DNA from: Nonomuraea polychroma
GTDB lineage: Bacteria > Actinomycetota > Actinomycetes > Streptosporangiales > Streptosporangiaceae
Length of the DNA stretch: 64,000 nucleotides
Assembly: GCF_004011505.1 (NCBI RefSeq)
Contig: NZ_SAUN01000001.1
Span: 372,001-436,000 of the forward strand
Direction of reading: 5' to 3'
Within the stretch, counting starts at the first letter, position 1; the number at the start of each line of letters is the position of its first letter. Under the pieces are notes generated by a model that was not told the origin of the DNA, searched no databases, and saw only the letters and a list, made by a program, of their open reading frames with translations. A program made the translations under genes and the position numbers. Shown here piece after piece: positions 24,488 through 33,172 of this stretch.

Positions 24488-25744
24488 TCACCAGCGCGCC
24501 CTCTTCGCCGTGAAGCCGGGTTCGAAGCGCTGCATGTACGTCGTGTCGTCGCGCGCCACGACCCCGCACGTCTGGTACTGCTCGTGCATGCGGGCCAGCG
24601 CGTCCCGGTCGAGCTCGACGCCCAGGCCGGGACCGGCGGGGACGGGGACGGCGCCGTCGGTGAAGCGGAGGCTGCCCGGCACGACCACGTCTTGCCCGTC
24701 CTGCCACGGGGTGTGGGTGTCGCAGGCGAAGGTGAGGTTCGGGGTGGCGGCGGCCAGGTGGGTCATGGCGGCCAGGCTGATCCCGAGGTGGGAGTTGGAG
24801 TGCATGGACAGCGACAGCCCGAACGTGTCGCAGAGAGCGGCGACGTGGGAGGAACGTACGAGGCCGCCCCAGTAGTGGTGGTCCAGGAGGAGGACGCCGA
24901 TCGCGCGGGAGGCGATGGCCGGCGGCAGGTGCTCGGGCGTGACCACGCACATGTTCGTGGCGAGGGGCATGGGGACGGCGGCGGCGACCTCGGACATGCC
25001 GGGAATGCCGGGGGTGGGGTCCTCCAGGTACTGGAGGGTTCCTTCGAGTTCGCGGCCGACGCGGATCGAGGTCTCGACGGACCAGGCGGCGTTGGGGTCC
25101 AGGCGGAGCGGCACGCCGGGGAACGCCTCGTGCAGGGCCTTGATCGCGGCGATCTCCTGATCGGGCGGGAAGACACCGCCCTTGAGCTTGATCGACTTGA
25201 AGCCGTACTCCTTGACCAGGAGCGCGGCCTGCTCGACAACGCCCGCCTCGTCCAGCGCCGCGCCGAACCTGTCCGGCTCCTCGCCCGGGTGGCCGGCCCA
25301 CTTGTAGAAGAGGTACGCGCTGTACGGCACCGCGTCCCTGACCCGGCCGCCGAGCAGGTCGACGACCGGCACGCCGGCCGCCTTGCCGCGAATGTCCAGG
25401 CAGGCCACCTCGAAGGCGGCGAAGACCCGGTCCACGCTCTTCTCCTTGGTGGCGGCGCCGGTCAGGCCGTGCAGGTCGGTCACCACGTCGCCGACGATCG
25501 CCCCGATCCTGGCGTACATCGTGTTCACGGCGTGCACGTCGAGCCCGACCAAGGCCTGCGCGCACTCGCGTACCTTGCCGAGGTGCTCGAGATCGCCGTA
25601 CGTCTCACCGAGGCCGGTCAGGCCCTCGTCCGTGACGACCTCGACAATGGTACGGAGGGCCCACGGCTCGTGGACCCCGGCGGCGTTCAGAAGGGGTGGA
25701 TCCCGGAAGGCAACGGGTGTGACGCGGATCTCCCTGATGATCAT
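24488..25744 (-). CDS. gudD: Glucarate dehydratase (enolase superfamily)
   Basis: A 418-residue enolase-superfamily enzyme converting D-glucarate to 5-dehydro-4-deoxy-D-glucarate. The base motif FKSIKLKGG (K-x-K), metal ligands in RLDPNAAW and YLEDPTPG, the ATNMCV segment, and the SMHSNSHLGIS segment with catalytic His are all those of glucarate dehydratases. An N-terminal capping domain covers residues 1-130. ATG 25744 (MIIREIRV) is chosen by homology; ATG 25759 is possible. A candidate IclR operator lies just upstream at 25754-25769. It is divergent from the next pathway enzyme gene. Confidence 0.93.
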   Translation of the reverse strand: MIIREIRVTPVAFRDPPLLNAAGVHEPWALRTIVEVVTDEGLTGLGETYGDLEHLGKVRECAQALVGLDVHAVNTMYARIGAIVGDVVTDLHGLTGAATKEKSVDRVFAAFEVACLDIRGKAAGVPVVDLLGGRVRDAVPYSAYLFYKWAGHPGEEPDRFGAALDEAGVVEQAALLVKEYGFKSIKLKGGVFPPDQEIAAIKALHEAFPGVPLRLDPNAAWSVETSIRVGRELEGTLQYLEDPTPGIPGMSEVAAAVPMPLATNMCVVTPEHLPPAIASRAIGVLLLDHHYWGGLVRSSHVAALCDTFGLSLSMHSNSHLGISLAAMTHLAAATPNLTFACDTHTPWQDGQDVVVPGSLRFTDGAVPVPAGPGLGVELDRDALARMHEQYQTCGVVARDDTTYMQRFEPGFTAKRARW

Positions 25745-25753
25745 ACGACCGCC

Positions 25754-25769
25754 GTCCATATATGTGAAC
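25754..25769. promoter_or_regulatory. Candidate IclR operator before gudD
   Basis: GTCCATATATGTGAAC, whose complement GTTCACATATATGGAC matches the sites at 29095 and 32217 (shared form GTYCANATANNTGGAC). It lies between divergent gudD and the semialdehyde dehydrogenase gene. Confidence 0.6.
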
Positions 25770-25848
25770 AAGAGCCAGATTTGTGGACAAGTTGCCAAAA
25801 CTGTAAGAATCAGGCTGAAGAAGTGTCAAGACTCCGAAGGGCCATTCG

Positions 25849-27324
25849 ATGATCTACGGACACGACCCCAGGACCGGCGAGACCGTGGGCGCCGCCCTGC
25901 AAGAGACCGACAGCGCCGGGGTCGACATGATCGTTTCCGCCGCGGCCGCGGCGGGCCAGGCCTGGCGGTCGACGCCCGCGGCCGAGCGCGCGCTCGCGCT
26001 CGAGGCGGTCGCCGACGCCCTGGCCGCGCACGTGGACGAGCTGTGGCAGCTCGCCGACGAGGAGACCGCGCTCGGCGAGGTACGCCTGCGCGGCGAGGTG
26101 GCCCGCACGGCCGGGCAGTTCAGGCTCTTCGCCCAGGTCCTCAGGGACGGTGCGTACGTCGAGGCCATCATCGACCACGCCGACCCGTCGCTCACCCCGC
26201 CCCGTCCCGACGTGCGGCGCATGAAGCACCCGCTGCCCGGCGTCGTCGCCGTGTTCTCTGCCAGCAACTTCCCGTTCGCGTTCTCCGTGGCCGGCGGCGA
26301 CACCGCCTCCGCGCTGGCCGCGGGCTGCCCGGTGGTCGTCAAGGCGCATCCCGGGCATCCGAACACCTCCGAGCGGGTGGCGAAGATCGTGCGGAACGCG
26401 CTGCCGTACCCGGACCTGCTGGGGCTCGTGCAGGGCATGCAGGCGGGCATCGACCTGGTGAAGCACCCTTCGGTGGTCGCTGCCGGGTTCACCGGTTCCG
26501 TGGCCGGCGGGAAGGCGATCCAGAAGCTGATCGACGAGCGCGAGGTGCCGATCCCGTTCTTCGGCGAGCTGGGCAGCGTCAACCCTGTGGTCGTGTTGCC
26601 GTCGGCGCCGGTGGAGGGGGTGGCCACCGGCTTCGCGGGGTCGCTGACGTTGGGGGTCGGGCAGTTCTGCACGAACCCCGGGCTCATGTTCGTGCCCGAG
26701 AGCGACGAGCTGCGCAAGGCCTTGGTGCAGGCCGTCGAGGGGACCAGCGGCGGCCCCATGCTGGCCGAGCGGATCAGGGACGGATACCTGGGCGGGGTGG
26801 AGCGGCTCGGTGAGCTGCAGCTGCTGGCCGAGGGCAAGCCGGGTGAGGGCAGCTGGGCGGTCACGCCGAAGGTGTTCGCCACGGATCTGGACACGTTCGC
26901 CGGGAAGTTGCCGGAGATCGGCGAGGAGTGCTTCGGGCCCGCCTCGATCGTGGTGACATACCGGGAAATTTCCGATCTGGGTCCCGTGATCGAGCGGCTC
27001 GACGGCTCCCTGACGGCCACCATCCACGGCACCGAGCTCGACGAGGCCGGCGACCTCGTGGACGTGCTCAGGAGGAAGGCCGGCCGGCTCATCTGGAACG
27101 GCTGGCCGACCGGTGTGGCCGTGTGCTGGGCGATGCAGCACGGCGGCCCCTGGCCTGCCGCCACCACGACGGCCACGTCCGTCGGCACCACGGCCATCGA
27201 CCGGTGGCTGGCGCCGACCGCGTACCAGGACTGGCCGGAGGGACTGCTGCCGGACGAGCTGAAGGACGACAATCCGCTCTCCATTCCGCGACGCGTCGAC
27301 GGGCGACTCGTCCAGGGGAGCTGA
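25849..27324 (+). CDS. 2,5-dioxovalerate (2-oxoglutarate semialdehyde) dehydrogenase
   Basis: A 491-residue aldehyde dehydrogenase of the NADP-type KGSA dehydrogenase group. It oxidises 2-oxoglutarate semialdehyde, the product of the dehydratase encoded at 27363, to 2-oxoglutarate. Catalytic Glu is in FGELGSVNPVVV (about residue 240) and nucleophilic Cys in GQFCTNPGL (about 273); the cofactor segment FTGSVAGGKAI precedes them. GAAGGG lies eight bases before the ATG. Context places it as the last step of oxidative uronate catabolism. It is divergent from gudD and shares the candidate IclR operator. Confidence 0.93.
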   Translation: MIYGHDPRTGETVGAALQETDSAGVDMIVSAAAAAGQAWRSTPAAERALALEAVADALAAHVDELWQLADEETALGEVRLRGEVARTAGQFRLFAQVLRDGAYVEAIIDHADPSLTPPRPDVRRMKHPLPGVVAVFSASNFPFAFSVAGGDTASALAAGCPVVVKAHPGHPNTSERVAKIVRNALPYPDLLGLVQGMQAGIDLVKHPSVVAAGFTGSVAGGKAIQKLIDEREVPIPFFGELGSVNPVVVLPSAPVEGVATGFAGSLTLGVGQFCTNPGLMFVPESDELRKALVQAVEGTSGGPMLAERIRDGYLGGVERLGELQLLAEGKPGEGSWAVTPKVFATDLDTFAGKLPEIGEECFGPASIVVTYREISDLGPVIERLDGSLTATIHGTELDEAGDLVDVLRRKAGRLIWNGWPTGVAVCWAMQHGGPWPAATTTATSVGTTAIDRWLAPTAYQDWPEGLLPDELKDDNPLSIPRRVDGRLVQGS

Positions 27325-27362
27325 GCCGGAGGCGGCCGCAGGGCCGCCCCCGTGGGCATGTG

Positions 27363-28271
27363 TCACGCCCCGGCGATCTCCATTCCCGTGGCGATGATCT
27401 GCTCCAGTGCCGCGAGGTGCTCGGGCGCCGGATCGACCAGCGGCGCCCGCACACCCCCGACGTCCAGCCCGCGCAGCCGCACCCCCGCCTTCACCAGCGA
27501 GACCGCATAACCGGGCACGAGGTCCCGCAGCTCCACCAGCGGCAGGTAGAACCCGGTCAGCAGCCGCTGCACCAGCACCTCGTCCCCGCCGGTCACGGCC
27601 TTGTGGAAGGTGAGCGCGATCTCGGGCGCGAACGCGAACACCGCGCTCGAATACAGGCTCACGCCGATCCCCCGGTACGCGGGCACGGTGAACTCGGCGG
27701 TCGGCAGCCCGTTGAAGAAGGTGAACTCCTTGCCGGTGGACTGCCGTACGGTCAGGATGATGCGCTGCAGCAGGTCGAAGTCCCCGAGCCCGTCCTTGAA
27801 GCCCACGACGTTGGGCAGCTGGGCCAGCGACACCACCGCCTCGGGCGTGAAGCGCGCGGTGCCCCGCTGATAGATGATGATCGGCAGCCCGACGGACTCG
27901 GCCACCTCCCGCACGTACCGCACCAGCCCGGAGGCAGGACCGGTGACCAGGTAGGGAGGCATCAGCAAGAGCCCGTCGGCGCCCTGAGCGGCAGCGGCGC
28001 GGGCGATCGCCTTGGCGGTGGGCAACGCGCCGCCGGCCCCGGCGAAGACGGGGACGCGGCCCTCGGTGGCGGCGACGGCCGTCGCCACCGCCCGGCTGTA
28101 TTCACCGAGATCGAGGGCGTTGAACTCACCGGTGCCGCACGCGGTGAACACTCCTCCGGCTCCGGCCGCGACCCCGTCGGCGACGTGCCGGGCGAGCACC
28201 GGTTCGGCCAGCTCCCCATCGGCCCCGAAGGGGGTCACCGGAAAGAAGAGAACACCATCTAGCCGCATCAA
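27363..28271 (-). CDS. kdgD: 5-dehydro-4-deoxyglucarate dehydratase
   Basis: A 302-residue DapA-superfamily aldolase-type dehydratase/decarboxylase that turns 5-dehydro-4-deoxyglucarate into 2-oxoglutarate semialdehyde, CO2 and water. Motifs: GTGEFNALDLGEYSRAV near residue 45 (in place of the DapA GTTGE motif), MPPYLVTGP near 110, IIIYQRGTARFTPE near 140 and the Schiff-base Lys in VVGFKDGLGDF near 170. It starts ten bases after the iclR stop, so both are probably one transcript. Translation may begin at either of two adjacent ATGs. Confidence 0.93.
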   Translation of the reverse strand: MMRLDGVLFFPVTPFGADGELAEPVLARHVADGVAAGAGGVFTACGTGEFNALDLGEYSRAVATAVAATEGRVPVFAGAGGALPTAKAIARAAAAQGADGLLLMPPYLVTGPASGLVRYVREVAESVGLPIIIYQRGTARFTPEAVVSLAQLPNVVGFKDGLGDFDLLQRIILTVRQSTGKEFTFFNGLPTAEFTVPAYRGIGVSLYSSAVFAFAPEIALTFHKAVTGGDEVLVQRLLTGFYLPLVELRDLVPGYAVSLVKAGVRLRGLDVGGVRAPLVDPAPEHLAALEQIIATGMEIAGA

Positions 28272-28280
28272 CAGTCCTTT

Positions 28281-29042
28281 CTAGCGGATGCCCTCCCTGC
28301 GCAGAGTGGCAGCCAGCTTGCGGGTGTGTTTGATCACCGCTTCGGTGATCCGCTCGACGTCGGCGGGCGGTAGCCCGGCGGGCATCGAGCAGCTGATCGC
28401 GTCCGTGGCCGGGATGCGGTAGTCGACCGCCACGGCCACGCAGGCGACGCCGGGCGTGCCCTGCTCGCGTTCGTAGGACCAGCCCCGGGTGCGGACCTGG
28501 TCCAGCTCGTCGGTGAGTTTGGCCAGGTCCGTGATCGTGTGCTCGGTGAGTGCGGTCAGCGGCTCGGGCAGCAGCGCCACGACCTCGTCGTCGGTGAGCT
28601 GGGCGAGCAGCACCTGGCCGAGCGCCGTGACGTGGGCGGGCAGCCGCCGGCCCACCCTGGGGATCACGTGCGCGGCCTCGCGCGACTCCCGCGTCGCCAG
28701 GTAGAGCACGTGCGCGCCGTCCCTGCGGGCGAAGTGCACGGTACGCCCGATCTCGTCCCGCAGGTCCTCCAGCATCTCCTGCGCGAACGGCAGCGCGGGA
28801 TCCTTGTCCAGGTACGCGGTGCCGGTCAGCAACGCGTGCGGCCCGATCCCGAACGCGGACCTGCCGGAGTCGGTCTCGACCCAGTTGAGCTCGACCAGCG
28901 TGCGCATGAGGGCGTGCAGGCTGCTGCGCGGGAACCCGGTGCGCTGCTGGAGCTCCGACAGCGTCAAGGTGTCGTGCGACTCGGCCAGGACTTCCAGGAT
29001 GCGTACCGTCCGCTCGGCGGACTTGACCAGCTGGGGCTCCAT
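28281..29042 (-). CDS. IclR-family regulator of the uronate locus
   Basis: A 253-residue IclR protein: winged helix at residues 1-70 (TLSELQQRTGFPRSSLHALMRTL) and an IclR effector domain at 80-250 (LPAHVTALGQVLLAQL, GWSYEREQGTPGVACVAVAV, DAISCSMPAGLP). IclR regulators near uronate genes usually respond to an acid-sugar intermediate. It heads the iclR-kdgD unit, and a candidate operator lies 53 bases upstream at 29095. It probably controls gudD, the dehydrogenase, kdgD and the ABC importer; this is inferred from the shared motif. Confidence 0.92.
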   Translation of the reverse strand: MEPQLVKSAERTVRILEVLAESHDTLTLSELQQRTGFPRSSLHALMRTLVELNWVETDSGRSAFGIGPHALLTGTAYLDKDPALPFAQEMLEDLRDEIGRTVHFARRDGAHVLYLATRESREAAHVIPRVGRRLPAHVTALGQVLLAQLTDDEVVALLPEPLTALTEHTITDLAKLTDELDQVRTRGWSYEREQGTPGVACVAVAVDYRIPATDAISCSMPAGLPPADVERITEAVIKHTRKLAATLRREGIR

Positions 29043-29094
29043 GCTTATCCCATCTCGTGCCCTGCGGCTTCAAAGATCCAGGATATGGGATAGC

Positions 29095-29110
29095 GTCCAG
29101 ATACATGGAC
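29095..29110. promoter_or_regulatory. Candidate IclR operator before iclR-kdgD
   Basis: GTCCAGATACATGGAC, a near-perfect palindrome with GTCCA and TGGAC arms, in the 70-base gap between the upstream permease stop and the iclR start. It shares its form with the sites at 25754 and 32217. Confidence 0.6.
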
Positions 29111-29112
29111 GC

Positions 29113-29973
29113 TTAACCCTTGACCGCGCCACTTGTCAGACCGCGCATGAACTGCCGCTGGAACGCCAGGAACGCGATGATCGACGGCAGCAGCGCCAGC
29201 AGCGAGGCCGCGAGCAGCACGCCGATCCCGACCTCCTCGTCCGAGCGGAGCGAGCGCAGCGCGATGGGCAGCGTCCACATGTCCGACTGGGGCGCGACGA
29301 TCAACGGGAGCAGGTACTGGTCCCAGATCATCGTGAACCCGAAGACGCCGATCACGCCGAGCGCGGGACGGCACAGCGGCACGATGATCGTGGCGAAGAT
29401 CCGCAGCTCGCCGGCGCCGTCGATGCGCGCGGCCTCCTCCAGCTCGACCGGCACCTCCTTCATGAACTCGGTCATGACCAGGATCGAGAAGCCCCAGGCC
29501 CCGACCGGGAGGATCATCCCGGCGTACGTGCCGATGAGGTTGGCGTGGAACACCGGCATGTCGGCCAGGACGAGTGACAGGGGGATCGCGATGATCTCCT
29601 CGGGGAGCATCATCGTGGCGAGCATCAGCAACATCACGAACGTCATGCCGCGGAACTTCTTGCGGGCCAGCGAGTACGCCGCGAAGACGCTCACCAGCAT
29701 CTGCAGCAGCAGCCCGAAGCCCACGACGATGAACGAGTTGAGCAGGTAGAGGTAGACGTTCTTGTCCTTGGCCTGGACGAAATTCTCCAGCGTGAACTCG
29801 TCCGGCCACAACGAGAACGACGTCGGGTCGAGGGTCTTGCTGAACGCGCTCATCAGCAACCCGACCAGAGGCCCGGTGAAAACAATCACCATGAGGCCAT
29901 AAACGATGACCTTTCCGGTGATGGCCACAGGTCCCCTGCGCGACTCCCATCCCAGAGCGCTGTCGAACCTCAT
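29113..29973 (-). CDS. Carbohydrate ABC transporter permease (MalG type)
   Basis: A 286-residue membrane protein with six helices and the EAA loop EEAARIDGAGELRIFATIIVPL (about residue 195) that contacts the ATPase. It is the second permease of a CUT1-type sugar importer. Its ATG overlaps the stop of the first permease (ATGA). The C terminus FQRQFMRGLTSGAVKG is the classic MalG ending. It lies within the uronate cluster, so uptake of a uronide or oligouronate is likely. No ATPase gene is linked. Confidence 0.93.
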   Translation of the reverse strand: MRFDSALGWESRRGPVAITGKVIVYGLMVIVFTGPLVGLLMSAFSKTLDPTSFSLWPDEFTLENFVQAKDKNVYLYLLNSFIVVGFGLLLQMLVSVFAAYSLARKKFRGMTFVMLLMLATMMLPEEIIAIPLSLVLADMPVFHANLIGTYAGMILPVGAWGFSILVMTEFMKEVPVELEEAARIDGAGELRIFATIIVPLCRPALGVIGVFGFTMIWDQYLLPLIVAPQSDMWTLPIALRSLRSDEEVGIGVLLAASLLALLPSIIAFLAFQRQFMRGLTSGAVKG

Positions 29974-30896
29974 GCCGCCTGCCTCCTGCGCAACAACTGC
30001 ACGACCACGGTGAGCGTCAGCGTGGCCAGGAACAACACGATCCCGCCCGCCGAGGCGACGCCCAGCTCGTTCGACTGGAACCCGAGCTTGTAGATCAAGG
30101 TCATCAGCACCTCGGACGACCCGTTCGGGCCGCCGTTCGTCAACACGTACACCTCGACGAACACCCGCAGCCCGCGGATCGCGGCCAGCGTGAACAGGAT
30201 CCAGAACACCGGCCGCAGCGCCGGCAGCGTGATGTGCCGCAGCCGCCGCCACGTCGAGGCGCCGTCCACGGCCGCCGCCTCGTAGAGCGTGCGGTCCACG
30301 CCGACCAGCCCGGCGAGGAAGATCATCATGTCGTACGGGGTGCCGCGCCAGATGCTCATCAGCATGATCGACCAGAGTGAGGAGTTCTCGCTGGCCAGCC
30401 ACGGCTGTGGATCGATGCCCACCCAGCCGATGATCGTGTTGAGCATGCCGCTGTCGGCCGGGTGGAACATGATCCGCCACACCTCGGCCACGGCCGCCAT
30501 CGTGGTCACCACGGGCAGGAACGCCGCGGTCCTGACGAACCACAGATACCTGGCCGGGCCCTCGATGAGCAGCGCGAACCCCAGCCCGAGCACGATCGAG
30601 CCGACCGTGGTGCCGAGCGCCAGCACGATGCTGTGCCAGATCGCGGCGCCGAACGCGTCGTCGGTGAGGATCGTCTTGTAGTTGTCCCAGCCCACCCACG
30701 TGTCAGTGATGTAGTGGACCTCGTGGAAGCTCTTCCACAGGCCCAGGCCCATCGGGATGAACTTGAAGTACAGGAACAGCAGCAACGCCGGCGCCAGGAA
30801 CAGCCAGGCGATCAGCGGCCCCCGCCACCGCACCATTTTGGTGCGGTGGCGCGGGGGCGCCGTCCGAGCCCCGGCCCGGGTGAGGGTCGACGTCAT
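29970..30896 (-). CDS. Carbohydrate ABC transporter permease (MalF type)
   Basis: A 308-residue permease with about six helices and the EAA loop YEAAAVDGASTWRRLRHITL near residue 215. It pairs with the MalG-type protein encoded next. Its ATG overlaps the binding-protein stop (ATGA at 30893-30896). The N terminus is Arg-rich, and its coding sequence contains a perfect 12-bp hairpin at 30823-30851. It belongs to the CUT1 family; the sugar is probably an acidic mono- or oligosaccharide judging from context. Confidence 0.93.
   Translation of the reverse strand: MTSTLTRAGARTAPPRHRTKMVRWRGPLIAWLFLAPALLLFLYFKFIPMGLGLWKSFHEVHYITDTWVGWDNYKTILTDDAFGAAIWHSIVLALGTTVGSIVLGLGFALLIEGPARYLWFVRTAAFLPVVTTMAAVAEVWRIMFHPADSGMLNTIIGWVGIDPQPWLASENSSLWSIMLMSIWRGTPYDMMIFLAGLVGVDRTLYEAAAVDGASTWRRLRHITLPALRPVFWILFTLAAIRGLRVFVEVYVLTNGGPNGSSEVLMTLIYKLGFQSNELGVASAGGIVLFLATLTLTVVVQLLRRRQAA
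30823..30851 (-). promoter_or_regulatory. Hairpin in the 5' coding region of the MalF-type gene
   Basis: CGCCACCGCACC (30823-30834) pairs perfectly with GGTGCGGTGGCG (30840-30851) around a 5-base loop, 45-73 bases into the permease gene. It may slow ribosomes or stabilise the upstream binding-protein mRNA; that is inferred. Confidence 0.45.
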
Positions 30897-32203
30897 GATG
30901 CTTTCTGGCTCTGCAGTTCCTGGGTGAGCTTGGTGTTGAGCCCGTCCATCGCCGTCTTCACGTCGGCCGTGCAGTCAGCCCAGACCGTGTTGATGGCGTC
31001 GGCGGAGGTCTGGCGGATGGGCGCCCAGTTCGGCACAGGTGGGGCGTACACCGCGAATTCGTACGATTCCTGGAACACCTTCCAGCGCGGGTCCTGCCGC
31101 TCGGCGGCCATGTCCACGGTGGTGTTGACCGGCAGGCGGACGATGGCGCCGTTGGCGTCCTTGTTCATGCCGATCTTCTGGCCTTCGGGGGAGATCGCGT
31201 ACTCGGCGAATTTCTTCTGGGCGTCCTCCATTGACGAGCCGACCATCATGTAGACGTTCTCGCCCTCGCCGAGGGTGCCGGGGCCGCCCGCCGGGCCCTT
31301 GGGCACGGGCAGGACCTCGATCTTGTCGGTGCCGACGCTCTTGACGAAACGGGCCAGCACGTACGGGCCGACCAGGTAGATGCCGCCCTGGCCCTTCTCG
31401 AACACCTCGTGCGTGACGGTCGTGTCGTTGCTGACCGCGCCGGGGTTGACGGTCTTGGACTTGCAGAACTGGTCCTGCAGGTACTGGACGGCCTCGACGA
31501 ACTTGGGGTCGTTGGCGGTGGCCGTGTACTTGCCCGGGCCGGCGGCCTTGAGGAAGTCGGCGCCGTTGGCGTAGATCAGCGAGGAGGCGTACCAGGAGGC
31601 GTAGCCGCGCTTGGTGCCGGCCGGGATGACGAAGCCGGCGGTGTCAGCCTGGCCGTTGCCGTCGGGGTCCTTCTGGGTGAAGGCGGTGGCCAGCTTGGCC
31701 AGGTCCTCCCAGGTAGCCGGCGGCTGCATGCCCACCTTCTCACGCCAGTCCTTGCGGACGATCAGCGCGAACGCCTGTGCCGAGAAGGGGGCGGCGTAGA
31801 TCTTGCCGTCGCTGCCGGTGGCAGCCGACCAAGCCCGGTCCGACAGCTTGTCGCCGCCGGCCAGCGAGGCCTTGTCGACCTCTCTTAACCAACCCTGCGA
31901 CTGCATGTTGCCGAGTTGGGCGGTGTCGTTGATGACGATGTCGGGAAGTTGCTTCTGCGCCGCCTGCTGGTTGAGTTTGGTCTCGAAATCGTCGAAGAGG
32001 GCCACGACTTTCGTCTTGACACCGCTGGCCTGCGTGAACGCGTCAGCGAGCTTCTTCGCCGTCTTGGCGGAGTCCGAATCGGGCGCCTGCCTGATCCAGA
32101 TCTCCAATGTGTCGTCTGAACCTGATGATCCCCCGGAACCGCAGCCTGTCAGCGTTACGGCCAGGGACGCGATGATCGCGGCCCCGAGCAAACGACGTGA
32201 CAT
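30893..32203 (-). CDS. Sugar-binding lipoprotein of the ABC importer
   Basis: A 436-residue extracellular binding protein. The lipoprotein signal ends in LTGC with lipidated Cys21, followed by a Gly/Ser linker. The mature part reads LEIWIRQAPDSDSAKTAKKLADAF, typical of family-1 solute-binding proteins. GGGAGG lies seven bases before the ATG. It is the first gene of the importer operon, followed by two overlapping permeases. A candidate IclR operator sits immediately upstream at 32217. The ligand is likely a uronate-containing sugar. Confidence 0.93.
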   Translation of the reverse strand: MSRRLLGAAIIASLAVTLTGCGSGGSSGSDDTLEIWIRQAPDSDSAKTAKKLADAFTQASGVKTKVVALFDDFETKLNQQAAQKQLPDIVINDTAQLGNMQSQGWLREVDKASLAGGDKLSDRAWSAATGSDGKIYAAPFSAQAFALIVRKDWREKVGMQPPATWEDLAKLATAFTQKDPDGNGQADTAGFVIPAGTKRGYASWYASSLIYANGADFLKAAGPGKYTATANDPKFVEAVQYLQDQFCKSKTVNPGAVSNDTTVTHEVFEKGQGGIYLVGPYVLARFVKSVGTDKIEVLPVPKGPAGGPGTLGEGENVYMMVGSSMEDAQKKFAEYAISPEGQKIGMNKDANGAIVRLPVNTTVDMAAERQDPRWKVFQESYEFAVYAPPVPNWAPIRQTSADAINTVWADCTADVKTAMDGLNTKLTQELQSQKAS

Positions 32204-32216
32204 CAGACCGCCTCCC

Positions 32217-32232
32217 GTTCACATACGTGGAC
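32217..32232. promoter_or_regulatory. Candidate IclR operator before the importer operon
   Basis: GTTCACATACGTGGAC, 14 bases upstream of the binding-protein start codon and next to its ribosome site. It matches the sites before gudD and iclR. Confidence 0.6.
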
Positions 32233-32339
32233 ATGAGTCCGGTTTTTGAACTCGTGGGTGTGAACGTAACTACACGCATGCATCACGGTCAATATTCAAG
32301 GATGTGAATTTCGGTCAGAATCGTGTACACCATAGATGC

Positions 32340-33134
32340 ATGCGCATTCTCATGACCGGTGCCGCTGGGAAAGTCGGCACGCTGCTCCGCCCGCGGCTCG
32401 CCCGCGAGGGCCGCATCCTGCGGCTTTCCGACCTCCACCCGGTCGAGACCGGCCCGGGCGAGGAATGGGTGACGGCCGACCTCGCCGACCCGGCCGCCAT
32501 GGCCGAGGCGATGAAGGGCGTGGACGCGGTGCTCCACCTGGGCGGCCAGAGCCGGGAGCATCCCTGGGAGGACATCGTGCACGCCAACATCAACGGCATG
32601 CACGTGCTGCTGGAGGCGGCGCGCGAGGAGGGCGTCCAGCATCTCGTGCTCATGGGCAGCCATCACGCGGCCGGCTTCCACACCCGGCCGGCCGGCGGCG
32701 AGGACCTGCCTGACTACGCCTTCCCGCGGCCCGACACCTACTACGGGGTCAGCAAGGTCGTCATGGAGGCGCTGGGCAGCCTCTACCACGATCGGTTCGG
32801 GATGGACATCACCGTCGTCCGGCTCGGGACCTGCAACGAGGGGTCGCTCGACACGCGCGGGCTGGCCACCTGGATCTCGCCCGACGACCTGGCCCGTCTC
32901 GTCGAGGCCGCGCTGGTCGCGCCCGGTTACCACGTCGTCTGGGGGGTCTCGGACAACGCGCGGCGGTGGTGGTCGCTGGAGGAGGCCAAATCCATCGGGT
33001 ACGTCTCGCGGGACGACTCGGAGTCGTACGCGGCGGCGCTGATCGCCGAACACGGCGAGCCGGATCTGACGGACCCGATCCACGATCGCGCCGGCGGCGT
33101 CTTCACGCTCAAGGAGCTGGGCGGATCCTGGTAA
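32340..33134 (+). CDS. udh: NAD-dependent uronate dehydrogenase
   Basis: A 264-residue short-chain/extended dehydrogenase: NAD motif TGAAGKVG at residues 6-13, Asp in LSDLHPVE that selects NAD, LHLGGQS near 70, LMGSHHAAGFHT with the active-site Ser near 110, and YYGVSK with catalytic Tyr and Lys near 140. It matches uronate dehydrogenase, which oxidises glucuronate or galacturonate to the aldarolactone, the first step toward glucarate or galactarate. ATG 32340 (MRILMTG) is chosen because the Rossmann fold begins there. It is divergent from the importer operon. Confidence 0.9.
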   Translation: MRILMTGAAGKVGTLLRPRLAREGRILRLSDLHPVETGPGEEWVTADLADPAAMAEAMKGVDAVLHLGGQSREHPWEDIVHANINGMHVLLEAAREEGVQHLVLMGSHHAAGFHTRPAGGEDLPDYAFPRPDTYYGVSKVVMEALGSLYHDRFGMDITVVRLGTCNEGSLDTRGLATWISPDDLARLVEAALVAPGYHVVWGVSDNARRWWSLEEAKSIGYVSRDDSESYAAALIAEHGEPDLTDPIHDRAGGVFTLKELGGSW

Positions 33135-33135
33135 C

Positions 33136-33172
33136 CGCCGCCCGCCGCCCGCCGCCCGCCGCCCGCCGCCCA
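33136..33172. repeat. 7-bp short tandem repeat after udh
   Basis: Five copies of GCCGCCC directly follow the udh stop codon. Between here and the LacI operators (33173-33320) I see no gene. Confidence 0.75.

Noticed and set aside
24177..25565. A 462-codon minus-strand frame partly overlapping gudD and the 41-bp array
   Set aside because: It is out of frame with gudD, which has all catalytic motifs, and continues through non-triplet repeats.
32300..32340. A fourth copy of the IclR motif before udh (GTGTACACCATAGATGC)
   Set aside because: It keeps only part of one arm and lacks the TGGAC arm.
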